Source of the DNA: Alphaproteobacteria bacterium
GTDB taxonomy: Bacteria; Pseudomonadota; Alphaproteobacteria; Rhodobacterales; Rhodobacteraceae
NCBI GenBank assembly: GCA_024279075.1
Contig: JAJRRX010000353.1
Location: 1 to 5,526, forward strand
DNA length: 5,526 nucleotides
Direction: 5' to 3'
The position numbers and the translations under genes were made by a program. The notes beneath the pieces are model-generated. The model did not search any database. It was not told the DNA's origin and saw only the letters and a program-made list of their open reading frames with translations. Shown here piece by piece: positions 1-5,526 of this stretch (positions are counted from its first letter, which is position 1; each line of letters opens with the position of its first letter).

Positions 1-414
1 AGTTGCATCTGAAAGTGATGGCAGCTCAAAATATGGGCCGCATAGATAGATCGTGCCGGAATCATTTGGATATACAAAAGCATAGGTGCTGCCATCGCAA
101 GAGCCAGAGCCTTGGCGCTCACACACATAGGTAATTTTGCTTGTGCGAATGTGGTTTTTAAGCGCCGAAATGGTTGTCCGGACAAACTTTGCACGCACCG
201 CATCCCACCGCCCAAACCATGTGCGGTAGGCCCCGTTTTGAGCGGTGATCTGCACCGTGGCCGCAGAAAGGGCGTCAAACGCATTAAACCGCGCTTTTTC
301 GATGTCTGATTGTTGTTGGGCTGTGCATTGGCGATAATCAGCAAAGGCGGGCGTGGCAAAGCTTGCGAGCATGGCAAGGATCAGTAGAGGTGCGGTGAGA
401 AACGGTTTAAACAT
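1..414 (-). CDS. Secreted M35-family (deuterolysin / peptidyl-Lys type) metallopeptidase, N-terminal part, cut by the window edge
   Basis: The gene reads leftward and is still open at position 1, giving 138 residues. Residues 1-25 form a Sec signal peptide: Lys3, a hydrophobic core (LLILAMLASFA), and a likely signal peptidase I site after TPAFA. There is no lipobox cysteine, so a periplasmic or secreted protein is expected. The mature part has YRTWFG (63-68), ITYVC (94-98), YAFVYPN (111-117) and IYLCGPYF (122-129), with cysteines at 30, 98, 106 and 125. This order resembles the region just before the HExxH zinc motif in M35 lysine-specific endopeptidases. The catalytic motif should lie further left and cannot be seen, so activity is unproven. 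The chosen ATG has GAAAG (421-425) 6 nt upstream; an in-frame ATG at 430-432 would add MYRKKN, giving a more basic N-terminus but with no visible Shine-Dalgarno. Confidence is high for a real secreted protein, moderate-high for the family. Confidence 0.8.
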   Translation of the reverse strand, partial: MFKPFLTAPLLILAMLASFATPAFADYRQCTAQQQSDIEKARFNAFDALSAATVQITAQNGAYRTWFGRWDAVRAKFVRTTISALKNHIRTSKITYVCERQGSGSCDGSTYAFVYPNDSGTIYLCGPYFELPSLSDAT

Positions 415-447
415 ATTTTTCTTTCGATACATAAAGCTGGTGGCGCG

Positions 448-459
448 AGGCCTCGGCCT
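448..459. repeat. 12-bp GC-rich inverted repeat (AGGCC-TC-GGCCT) in a divergent intergenic region
   Basis: A perfect 5-bp inverted repeat with a 2-bp centre lies between the peptidase gene on the minus strand and the DUF1178 gene on the plus strand. It overlaps a second 8-bp palindrome, GAGGCCTC, at 447-454. It ends one base before the TATAAT box at 461-466, a position suited to an operator in the -10/-35 spacer. No regulator can be named, and in GC-rich DNA such a short palindrome may be chance. Confidence 0.35.
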
Positions 460-460
460 T

Positions 461-466
461 TATAAT
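461..466 (+). promoter_or_regulatory. Candidate -10 box (TATAAT) for the DUF1178 gene
   Basis: A perfect TATAAT stands in otherwise GC-rich sequence. Transcription would start near 473 and leave a leader of about 25 nt before the ATG at 499. The -35 position at 17-bp spacing (438-443, TGGTGG) matches TTGACA poorly, so the promoter would be weak or activator-dependent. Read on the minus strand, the same bases contain TATAAA and could also serve the divergent peptidase gene. Confidence 0.4.
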
Positions 467-498
467 GGCTATTGCCAGAGTTTAGCAGTGAAAGCCAT

Positions 499-864
499 AT
501 GATCAAGTTTAACCTTAAATGTGAGCACGGGCACGGCTTTGATTCGTGGTTTGGCTCCAATACAGATTATGAAAAACTGCAGGCACGTGGGCTGATTTCG
601 TGTGTGATTTGCGGGAGTTGCGCGGTTTCAAAAGCCGTGATGGCCCCGCGCGTAGCCGCTGAAACCTCTGCGCCCAACCTACGCGAAAAACCGCTGGTGG
701 ATGATGTTGGGGCAAAATTCCCGGATGAAGCGCGCAAAATCCACTATGGAGAGGCACCAAATCGTCCCATTATGGGGCAGGCCAAAATAGAAGAGGCCCA
801 AGCCTTACTGGAAGAGGGTGTGCCGGTTTTGCCTATGGGCATCAAGCCAAAGCAGGTGAACTAG
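499..864 (+). CDS. DUF1178 family protein with putative zinc ribbon (short form)
   Basis: This 121-residue cytoplasmic protein belongs to the DUF1178 family, whose function is unknown. Family features are the opening MIKFNLKCEHGHGFDSWF (1-18), the cysteines C8, C35 and C38 with H10/H12 as possible zinc ligands (CVICGS at 35-40), VMAPRVA (47-53), and the C-terminal DVGAKF (69-74) and EARKIHYGE (77-85) blocks. The ATG at 499 is chosen because family members begin with MI-K/R at this point. A TTG nine codons upstream is in frame but would add a stretch unlike the family. GAAAG (490-494) is a weak ribosome site with 4 nt spacing. Members I recall are somewhat longer (about 140-160 residues). Here the linker between residues 53 and 69 looks shortened, with both conserved ends kept, so this is probably natural variation and not decay. 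It stands alone, 118 bp before the next gene. Confidence 0.85.
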   Translation: MIKFNLKCEHGHGFDSWFGSNTDYEKLQARGLISCVICGSCAVSKAVMAPRVAAETSAPNLREKPLVDDVGAKFPDEARKIHYGEAPNRPIMGQAKIEEAQALLEEGVPVLPMGIKPKQVN

Positions 865-867
865 GCC

Positions 868-880
868 GTTTTCAGAAAAC
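868..880. repeat. Small palindrome GTTTTC-A-GAAAAC just after the DUF1178 stop
   Basis: A perfect 6+6 inverted repeat around a single A begins 3 bp after the stop codon. As RNA it could form only about 5 A/U-rich pairs with a 3-nt loop, followed by CTCTTT and no proper U-run. It is therefore a poor intrinsic terminator. It could be a remnant terminator, a protein-binding palindrome, or chance. The rest of the 865-982 intergenic stretch holds only the TTGACA noted separately. Confidence 0.25.
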
Positions 881-924
881 CTCTTTGCCATAAGCGAAGG
901 GTCGCGCAGGGTGCGCGGCATGTG

Positions 925-930
925 TTGACA
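925..930 (+). promoter_or_regulatory. Candidate -35 element (TTGACA) upstream of the lipoprotein gene
   Basis: A perfect TTGACA lies 52 bp before the ATG at 983. At the normal 16-18 bp spacing the sequence is T-rich (GTTTTTC, 947-953) and does not resemble TATAAT. The better -10-like TAAAAT at 957-962 is 26 bp away, too far for a sigma-70 type promoter. Alphaproteobacterial promoters often have a strong -35 and a loose -10, so this remains a plausible but unproven promoter. Confidence 0.3.
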
Positions 931-982
931 GCGGCAAGTCGGCGTGGTTTTTCAAATAAAATGAGTAATTTGTGAGGGTTCT

Positions 983-1729
983 ATGGTTGTGCGCAGTGGT
1001 ATATTTGGATTGGCACTATTTGTGAGCGCCTGTGGCGGCGGGCAGCCACCGCAGGCCCCCGAAATGGGGCTTCCTGCATGGGATGGCACGCTGATTGTGT
1101 GCAACGAAACCGTAAGCTATGCGCCCTCGGCCATTGCGCCCTTGCCGGAATTCGCTGCCGATGAGCGGCTCGGGCTTTGCGCGCGCACGATGCGCTATGT
1201 TACGCTCAACCGGCAATATGGTGGCCAAACTAGCTATTTTGGTGTGGCCGCCGCTACCACCGCCAGCCTAGCCGCCACCTACGCGCCCCTCGTGCGCCGC
1301 GCTTATAGCGATAGCACATGGGAATTTATGGATAACCTGAGCGGCGACATTGAAGTGCGGGTGAACGCCGCCGCTGAAAATGCCGCCGGAGGGCAGGGCC
1401 TGCTCGGGCGGCTTTCCCGCGCGCCGATGGACACGGGGGCCCTTATTCGCGAAGAGCAAAAGGACGTTCAGGCAGCACTTTTGGCCTTTGCCGCCGATGA
1501 TCCCGACGGTTATGCTACCTTGGCCAAGGAGGTCAACAGCACCTTTAACCCCACCAACCGGCTGCTGATCGCTGCAATTAACCGCAATCCGTTTTATCGG
1601 GCGTATGAGGCGGGGCTGGCGCAAGTGCGTGCACGCCACGGTGGCGCAATAGATTTTGCCGATATGGAGCAGCGGATTGAAATTGGTGCGGTGTTGCAAG
1701 CGCTCATAGAGGCTATTCCTGCGGGTTAG
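983..1729 (+). CDS. Putative lipoprotein of unknown function
   Basis: I do not recognise this 248-residue protein. It begins with a short lipoprotein signal: Arg4, a hydrophobic stretch (GIFGLALFV) and the lipobox VSAC with Cys17 as the lipidated residue. The following GGG argues against retention in the inner membrane, so an outer-membrane anchor facing the periplasm is inferred. The next residues, to about 32, are a Gly/Pro/Gln linker. The mature domain is rich in Ala and charged residues and mostly helical in character. It has only two further cysteines, C40 and C66, which could form a disulfide. Visible segments include RQYGGQTSYFGVAAATTASLA (start at 77), FNPTNRLLIAAINRNPFYRAY (start at 188) and DFADMEQRIEIG (224-235). 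No catalytic motif or transmembrane segment is evident after the signal. GAGGG (974-978), 4 nt before the ATG, is a good ribosome site and supports this start. The stop is 70 bp before lysC. Confidence 0.75.
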   Translation: MVVRSGIFGLALFVSACGGGQPPQAPEMGLPAWDGTLIVCNETVSYAPSAIAPLPEFAADERLGLCARTMRYVTLNRQYGGQTSYFGVAAATTASLAATYAPLVRRAYSDSTWEFMDNLSGDIEVRVNAAAENAAGGQGLLGRLSRAPMDTGALIREEQKDVQAALLAFAADDPDGYATLAKEVNSTFNPTNRLLIAAINRNPFYRAYEAGLAQVRARHGGAIDFADMEQRIEIGAVLQALIEAIPAG

Positions 1730-1738
1730 CACTTGGGC

Positions 1739-1767
1739 TTGATGCTGCGTGCAAAGGCCTGTATTAC
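1739..1767 (+). promoter_or_regulatory. Candidate sigma-70 type promoter for lysC-ptsP
   Basis: TTGATG (1739-1744) and TATTAC (1762-1767) are separated by exactly 17 bp. Each matches the consensus hexamer at 4 of 6 positions. Transcription would begin near 1774, leaving about 26 nt of leader before the lysC ATG. That is too short for a leader-peptide attenuator or a lysine riboswitch, and none is seen. Read-through from the lipoprotein gene is also possible because no terminator separates the two. Confidence 0.4.
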
Positions 1768-1799
1768 ACCCGCGAACGCATGTATTTGGAGCCCGCGCT

Positions 1800-3053
1800 A
1801 TGGCTTTGCTAGTAATGAAATTTGGCGGCACATCTGTGGCCGACCTCGCGCGCATTCGCAATGCGAGCCTAAAGGTAAAGCGCGAGGTCGAGCGCGGCCA
1901 CCAAGTGGTGGTTGTGGTGTCGGCGATGTCTGGCGAAACCAACAAGCTGGTGGGCTTGGTCGGGGAGGCCGCGAGCGGGGCTGAGGCCGAAGCGCCGGGC
2001 TTTTATGACGCGCGGGAATATGATGCGGTGGTGGCGTCTGGTGAACTTGTTACCTCGGGCCTGATGGCGATTGTTTTGCAGGAAATGGGCATTCAAGCCC
2101 GCAGCTGGCAGGGCTGGCAGGTGCCGGTAAACACCACAGACGCCCACGGCGCGGCGCGCATTGAGAGCATTCCGAGTGAGAACTTGGACAGGAAATTCTC
2201 TGAGGGTATGGAAGTGGCGGTGATCGCGGGCTTTCAGGGCGTCGGGCCGGATGGCCGCGAGACCACGCTCGGGCGGGGTGGCTCAGATACCACGGCGGTG
2301 GCTTTCGCGGCGGCGCTTGAGGCCGAACGTTGTGATATTTATACCGATGTAGACGGGATTTATACCACCGATCCGCGCATAACCAACAAGGCCCGCAAGC
2401 TTGAAAAAATCGCCTTTGAGGAAATGCTAGAGCTGGCCTCCTTGGGGGCGAAAGTGCTGCAAACCCGCTCGGTTGAGCTGGCGATGCGCAACAAAGTGCG
2501 CCTTCAGGTGCTCAGCAGTTTTAATGACGAACCCGGCACCTTGGTGTGCGACGAGGAGGAAATTATGGAATCCAATGTGGTTACGGGCATTGCCTGCTCG
2601 CGTGATGAAGCCAAGCTAACCCTGATTTCGGTAGCGGACCGCCCCGGGGTGGCAGCAGCGATTTTTACGCCCTTGGCCGAGGCTGGCGTGATTGTCGATA
2701 TGATTGTGCAGAACATGTCGGAAGAAGGCCGTACGGATATGACGTTTTCTTGCCCGATTTCAGATGTTGCCAAGGCTGAAAAGGCGCTGGAAGCGGCCAA
2801 GGCGCGGGGTGAGTTTAACTATCGTGAGCTGGATAAAGATACCGATGTGGCCAAGGTTTCTATTGTGGGTGTTGGCATGCGCTCCCACGCGGGCGTGGCG
2901 CAGAAAATGTTTAAGAATTTGGCCGATGACGGGGTGAACATTAAGGTGATCACCACCTCCGAAATCAAGGTTTCTGTGCTGGTGGACCGGAAATATATGG
3001 AACTCACCGTGCAATCATTGCATGATGCGTTTGACTTGGACCGCGCACCATAA
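1800..3053 (+). CDS. lysC: Aspartate kinase (aspartokinase), lysine-sensitive class with two ACT domains
   Basis: This cytoplasmic enzyme (EC 2.7.2.4) phosphorylates L-aspartate with ATP to 4-phospho-aspartate, the first step toward lysine/diaminopimelate, threonine and methionine. It has 417 residues, a usual length. The kinase domain spans about 1-250 with KFGGTSV (7-13), SAMSGETN (41-48), VASGELVTSG (78-87), GRGGSDTT (158-165) and TDVDGIYTTDPR (182-193). Two ACT regulatory domains follow at roughly 270-340 and 352-415, with SVADRPGVAA (277-286), VQNMSEEGRTDMTF (303-316) and TTSEIKVSVLV (385-395). By family knowledge these bind lysine, often together with threonine, for feedback inhibition. 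The ATG at 1800 is preferred: GGAG (1788-1791) sits 8 nt upstream and the protein then starts directly at the first beta strand. A GTG at 1749 would add 17 residues of non-family sequence. ptsP follows after 21 bp. An internal ribosome site (2554-2567) may also produce the ACT half alone. Confidence 0.97.
   Translation: MALLVMKFGGTSVADLARIRNASLKVKREVERGHQVVVVVSAMSGETNKLVGLVGEAASGAEAEAPGFYDAREYDAVVASGELVTSGLMAIVLQEMGIQARSWQGWQVPVNTTDAHGAARIESIPSENLDRKFSEGMEVAVIAGFQGVGPDGRETTLGRGGSDTTAVAFAAALEAERCDIYTDVDGIYTTDPRITNKARKLEKIAFEEMLELASLGAKVLQTRSVELAMRNKVRLQVLSSFNDEPGTLVCDEEEIMESNVVTGIACSRDEAKLTLISVADRPGVAAAIFTPLAEAGVIVDMIVQNMSEEGRTDMTFSCPISDVAKAEKALEAAKARGEFNYRELDKDTDVAKVSIVGVGMRSHAGVAQKMFKNLADDGVNIKVITTSEIKVSVLVDRKYMELTVQSLHDAFDLDRAP
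2554..2567 (+). promoter_or_regulatory. Possible internal ribosome site and in-frame ATG inside lysC, before the ACT domains
   Basis: AGGAGGA (2554-2560) followed by ATG at 2565-2567 (5 nt after AGGAGG) is in the lysC frame at Met256. It is the best-matching Shine-Dalgarno plus start I noticed in the window, better than that of lysC itself. Starting there would give a 162-residue product made only of the two ACT domains. Bacillus aspartokinase II and Corynebacterium LysC make a separate beta subunit of about this size from an equivalent internal start. The alternative is that GAG-GAG-GAA simply encodes an acidic linker (DEEEI) and the match is accidental. Confidence 0.4.
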
Positions 3054-3074
3054 GCGCGGCATGCGCGAGGTGAT

Positions 3075-5327
3075 ATGGTTAAAGACAAAGGGATAGGCTC
3101 CCAAACGCTGCTGAAAAGGCTACGGGATGCACTGGCAGAAGCCGGCGAGGGGCAAGCACGGCTGGACCGCGTGACCTATTTGATTGCCTGCTCGCTGGAG
3201 GCCGAGGTCTGCTCGATTTACCTCAAGCGCGATGAAACCACGCTGGAGCTGTGCGCGACCTATGGCCTGAACTCCGAAGCGGTGCACCAAACACGGCTAA
3301 GGGTGGGGCAGGGGCTGGTGGGCCGCGTGGCCGATAAAGCTACACCGCTGAACCGCGCCAATGCCCCTGCCGCGCGCGGCTATCGCTATATGCCCGAAAC
3401 CGGCGAGGAGGTATTTTCCTCTTTCGTCGGCATTCCGATCCAACGCTTGGGTGAGGTTTTGGGCGTGCTTGTGGTGCAAAGCAAAGATGAGCGCATCTAT
3501 TCAGAAGACGAGATTTACGGGCTGGAAGTGGTGGCGATGGTCATAGCTGAAATGACCGAGCTTGGGGCTTTCACTGGCCCCGACAAAATGGCGATTGCCG
3601 CTCAGCACCAACTGCCGTTTTTCGTGAAGGGCTTGCGGGGCCAAGAGGGCGTGGCCGAGGGGGTGGTGCTGCTGCATGAACCCCATATCGTGATCGCCAA
3701 TCCGGTGGCGGATGATCCGCTTATTGAAACAGGGCGGTTGCAAGAAGCGCTGGATTTATTGGTTGAGGAAATCGACGCACTGCTGGATAAGGGCGCGGCC
3801 ATAGGCGAGCACCGCGATGTGATGGTGGCTTATCGCCTGTTCGCGCAGGATAAAGGCTGGCGCAACCGGATGTTTGATTCAGTTGAAAGCGGGCTGGCCG
3901 CCGAGGTGGCAGTAGAAAAAGAACAAACCTCCACCCGCATGCGGATGGCGCGGGTGCAGGATGCCTACATTCGTGAGCGATTGCATGACCTTGATGACCT
4001 CGCCAACCGCTTGCTGCGGATATTGACAGGGCGGCAGGATGCCTCGGAGCGCGGCATTCCGGAAAATGCGATATTGGTGGCGCGCAATATTGGCCCCGGC
4101 GAGCTGTTGGACTACGGCAAAAACCTAAAAGCAGTCGTGCTGGAGGAAGGCTCGGTTGGCTCTCACGCGGCGATTGTCGCGCGCTCGCTTGCCATTCCGC
4201 TGGTTATTCATGCGGCGCGCATTACGCGAGAAGCGCTGAACGATGACCCGATACTGGTGGACGGCGAAACGGGGCTGGTGCATTTACGGCCCGATGACAC
4301 GGTGGCCGCGGCATTTCGCGAAAAAATCGCCATGCAAGCCGAGGCGCAAGAGGCTTATAAGGGCCTGCGCGATAAACCTTCAGAGACCATTGACGGCGTG
4401 AATATTGCGCTGCATATGAATGGCGGGCTGATGGTGGACCTGCCAAGCTTGGAGCCTTCGGGGGCGGAAGGCGTGGGGCTTTACCGCACTGAATTGCAGT
4501 TTTTACTACGAGCGCGGGTGCCACGGCGCGGTGAACTGGTAAAGCTTTATGGCAAAGTGATGGATGCTGCCGGAGAAAAGCCCGTGGTGTTTCGCACGCT
4601 GGATATCGGCTCGGATAAAGCGCTGCCCTATATGAAGCGGCCCGAGGAGCCCAACCCTGCACTGGGCTGGCGCGCTATCCGCATCGGGCTGGACAGGCCG
4701 GGTGTGATGCGGATGCAGCTACAAGCGCTTATTCGGGCGGCCAACGGGCGGCGGCTGAATGTGATGTTTCCGTTTATTGCGCAGTTCGAGGAGTTTCGCG
4801 AGGCGCGCCAAAGGCTGCTGGACCAGCTGGAAAAAGAAGCCCGCGCGGGGCATATTCTGCCAGCCAATGTGCGTATTGGTGCCATGCTGGAAACCCCGAG
4901 CCTTGCCTTTGCGCCGGATCAGTTTTTTGAGCTGGCGGATTTTATCTCGATTGGTGGCAATGACCTTAAGCAGTTTTTCTTTGCGGCGGACCGTGAAAAC
5001 GAGCTGGTGCGGGCGCGGTATGATACTCTGAATGTCAGTTTTCTCACCTTCATCGCACAAATTTCTGATCGCTGTGACCGGCTCTCAACGCCGCTTTCCT
5101 TTTGCGGCGAAGATGCAGGGCGACCAGTGGAGGCGCTCGCCTTTGCCGCCATGGGCCTGCGCATGCTTTCCATGCGGCCAGCTTCTGTTGGGCCCGTTAA
5201 GCGGCTGCTGCGCGCGGTTGATTTAAGTGAAGTGCGGGCGGTGCTGGATGAGGCCCTAGGCTCGGGCGAACAATCAGTGCGCCCGACATTGGAAAGCTGG
5301 CTTAAACAGCAGCGCATTCCATTTTAA
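3075..5327 (+). CDS. ptsP: Phosphoenolpyruvate-protein phosphotransferase of the nitrogen PTS (enzyme I-Ntr)
   Basis: This soluble enzyme takes phosphate from PEP and passes it to an HPr/NPr-type carrier, and onward to PtsN (IIA-Ntr). The relay is regulatory and does not import sugar. Domains: GAF (about 30-160), HPr-binding helical region (about 187-310), mobile phosphohistidine domain (about 330-405) and PEP-binding barrel (about 430-720). Phosphorylated His364 lies in GSHAAIVAR (362-370). PEP and metal residues are R471, R507, E606, N629, D630 and R640, and the proton-donor cysteine is C677 in CGEDAG. Each equals the E. coli PtsI number plus 175 (H189, R296, R332, E431, N454, D455, R465, C502), so the core is intact and free of net indels between these sites. 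The GAF domain marks PtsP and not sugar-PTS PtsI; in E. coli it senses glutamine. At 750 residues it is of usual length. GAGG (3067-3070), 4 nt before the ATG, fixes the start. Its stop overlaps the converging gene. Confidence 0.96.
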   Translation: MVKDKGIGSQTLLKRLRDALAEAGEGQARLDRVTYLIACSLEAEVCSIYLKRDETTLELCATYGLNSEAVHQTRLRVGQGLVGRVADKATPLNRANAPAARGYRYMPETGEEVFSSFVGIPIQRLGEVLGVLVVQSKDERIYSEDEIYGLEVVAMVIAEMTELGAFTGPDKMAIAAQHQLPFFVKGLRGQEGVAEGVVLLHEPHIVIANPVADDPLIETGRLQEALDLLVEEIDALLDKGAAIGEHRDVMVAYRLFAQDKGWRNRMFDSVESGLAAEVAVEKEQTSTRMRMARVQDAYIRERLHDLDDLANRLLRILTGRQDASERGIPENAILVARNIGPGELLDYGKNLKAVVLEEGSVGSHAAIVARSLAIPLVIHAARITREALNDDPILVDGETGLVHLRPDDTVAAAFREKIAMQAEAQEAYKGLRDKPSETIDGVNIALHMNGGLMVDLPSLEPSGAEGVGLYRTELQFLLRARVPRRGELVKLYGKVMDAAGEKPVVFRTLDIGSDKALPYMKRPEEPNPALGWRAIRIGLDRPGVMRMQLQALIRAANGRRLNVMFPFIAQFEEFREARQRLLDQLEKEARAGHILPANVRIGAMLETPSLAFAPDQFFELADFISIGGNDLKQFFFAADRENELVRARYDTLNVSFLTFIAQISDRCDRLSTPLSFCGEDAGRPVEALAFAAMGLRMLSMRPASVGPVKRLLRAVDLSEVRAVLDEALGSGEQSVRPTLESWLKQQRIPF

Positions 5328-5526
5328 TCGCGGCTGGTATAATCATATTGATAGCTGTAATCCGCGCCCTTTTTTGCGGCCTTGGGCGAATAGGCATTCA
5401 AAACAGCACCGCTGGCTTTTAGCCCGTTGGTTTCAAGCGTTTTAACCGAGGCCGCCAGCTCGCCGGGTTGGGTGAAAAGATGGCGCACAACCAGCAAAAT
5501 CATACCCGCGGATTTGCCAATGATAA
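5324..5526 (-). CDS. Polysaccharide-biosynthesis tyrosine kinase (Wzc/ExoP-like), C-terminal tail, cut by the window edge
   Basis: The last 66 codons and the stop of a leftward gene enter from the right edge. The segment reads IIGKSAGMILLVVR (fragment residues 1-14), then TQPGELAASVKTLETNGLK and SGAVLNAY (38-45). It ends in a tyrosine cluster, YSYQYDY (56-62). This matches the end of the BY-kinase domain of Wzc/ExoP-type inner-membrane co-polymerases, where a strand after the Walker A' region (LLVVR) and the G-x-VLN strand precede a Tyr-rich tail that is autophosphorylated. By family knowledge such proteins control chain length and export of capsule or exopolysaccharide. The Walker motifs and the transmembrane part lie outside the window. 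The stop TAA (complement of 5324-5326) lies within the ptsP stop region, with no terminator between the genes. The tail has four tyrosines in seven residues and then TSRD. Confidence 0.8.
   Translation of the reverse strand, partial: IIGKSAGMILLVVRHLFTQPGELAASVKTLETNGLKASGAVLNAYSPKAAKKGADYSYQYDYTSRD

Noticed and set aside
112..309. 65-codon plus-strand open frame at the left end
   Set aside because: It is antisense to the M35 peptidase gene, whose signal peptide and motifs are convincing, and shows no ribosome site or family features.
472..498. Upstream TTG start extending the DUF1178 protein by nine residues
   Set aside because: The family starts with the MIKF-like segment at 499, the extra residues are not family-like, and the TTG would lie at or before the likely transcription start.
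925..962. TTGACA plus TAAAAT as a full promoter for the lipoprotein gene
   Set aside because: The hexamers are 26 bp apart, too far for normal sigma-70 recognition; only the -35-like hexamer is kept as a weak candidate.
1749..1799. GTG start extending LysC by 17 residues
   Set aside because: The added residues precede the conserved first strand (LLVMKFGG), are unlike the family, and the ATG at 1800 has a GGAG at proper distance.
1268..1945. 225-codon open frame on the minus strand across the lipoprotein/lysC boundary
   Set aside because: It is antisense to two well-supported genes, has low-complexity composition (runs of Thr, Arg, His) and resembles no family; it is a GC-rich shadow frame.
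4222..4662. 146-codon minus-strand open frame inside ptsP
   Set aside because: It is rich in Pro, Arg and Ala, as expected from the complement of GC-rich coding sequence, and is fully covered by the conserved PEP-binding domain of ptsP.
1..5526. CRISPR array, tRNA, insertion sequence, phage or defence system
   Set aside because: No regularly spaced repeats, cloverleaf-like sequence, transposase, terminal inverted repeats or defence-gene motifs were seen; nearly all of the window is explained by conserved housekeeping or envelope genes.

Overview
The window looks like a piece of ordinary chromosome from a moderately GC-rich alphaproteobacterium, most likely of the Rhodobacterales type. The grounds are the adjacent lysC and ptsP genes, a DUF1178 zinc-ribbon protein, the protein sequences themselves and the general codon use. 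The assignment is inferred from family resemblance; no database search was possible.

Layout, left to right. (1) Positions 1-414, minus strand: the N-terminal part of a secreted M35-type (deuterolysin / peptidyl-Lys) metallopeptidase. It has a Sec signal peptide, and the gene runs off the left edge before its zinc site. (2) Positions 415-498: a short divergent intergenic region with a TATAAT box and a 12-bp GC-rich palindrome. (3) 499-864, plus: a short DUF1178 protein with a putative zinc ribbon. (4) 865-982: intergenic, with a small AT-rich palindrome and an isolated TTGACA. (5) 983-1729, plus: a lipoprotein of unknown function. (6) 1800-3053, plus: lysC, aspartate kinase with two C-terminal ACT domains, a plausible promoter just upstream, and a striking internal Shine-Dalgarno plus ATG just before the ACT domains. 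(7) 3075-5327, plus: ptsP, the GAF-containing enzyme I of the nitrogen PTS, 21 bp after lysC and very probably co-transcribed. (8) 5324-5526, minus: the C-terminal tail of a Wzc/ExoP-like polysaccharide-biosynthesis tyrosine kinase, converging on ptsP and sharing 4 bp (TTAA) with it.

How the genes fit together. LysC commits aspartate to lysine, threonine, methionine and diaminopimelate synthesis. PtsP starts a phosphorelay that, in studied relatives, reports nitrogen status through glutamine and 2-oxoglutarate. Their linkage puts amino-acid supply and nitrogen sensing in one transcription unit. The flanking genes (secreted protease, lipoprotein, capsule/EPS kinase) concern the cell envelope and show no evident link to this pair.

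I found no tRNA, rRNA, CRISPR array, insertion sequence or phage gene, and no clear new multi-gene system. The points most worth checking are the possible internal translation start in lysC, the unrecognised lipoprotein, and the M35 peptidase continuing to the left.
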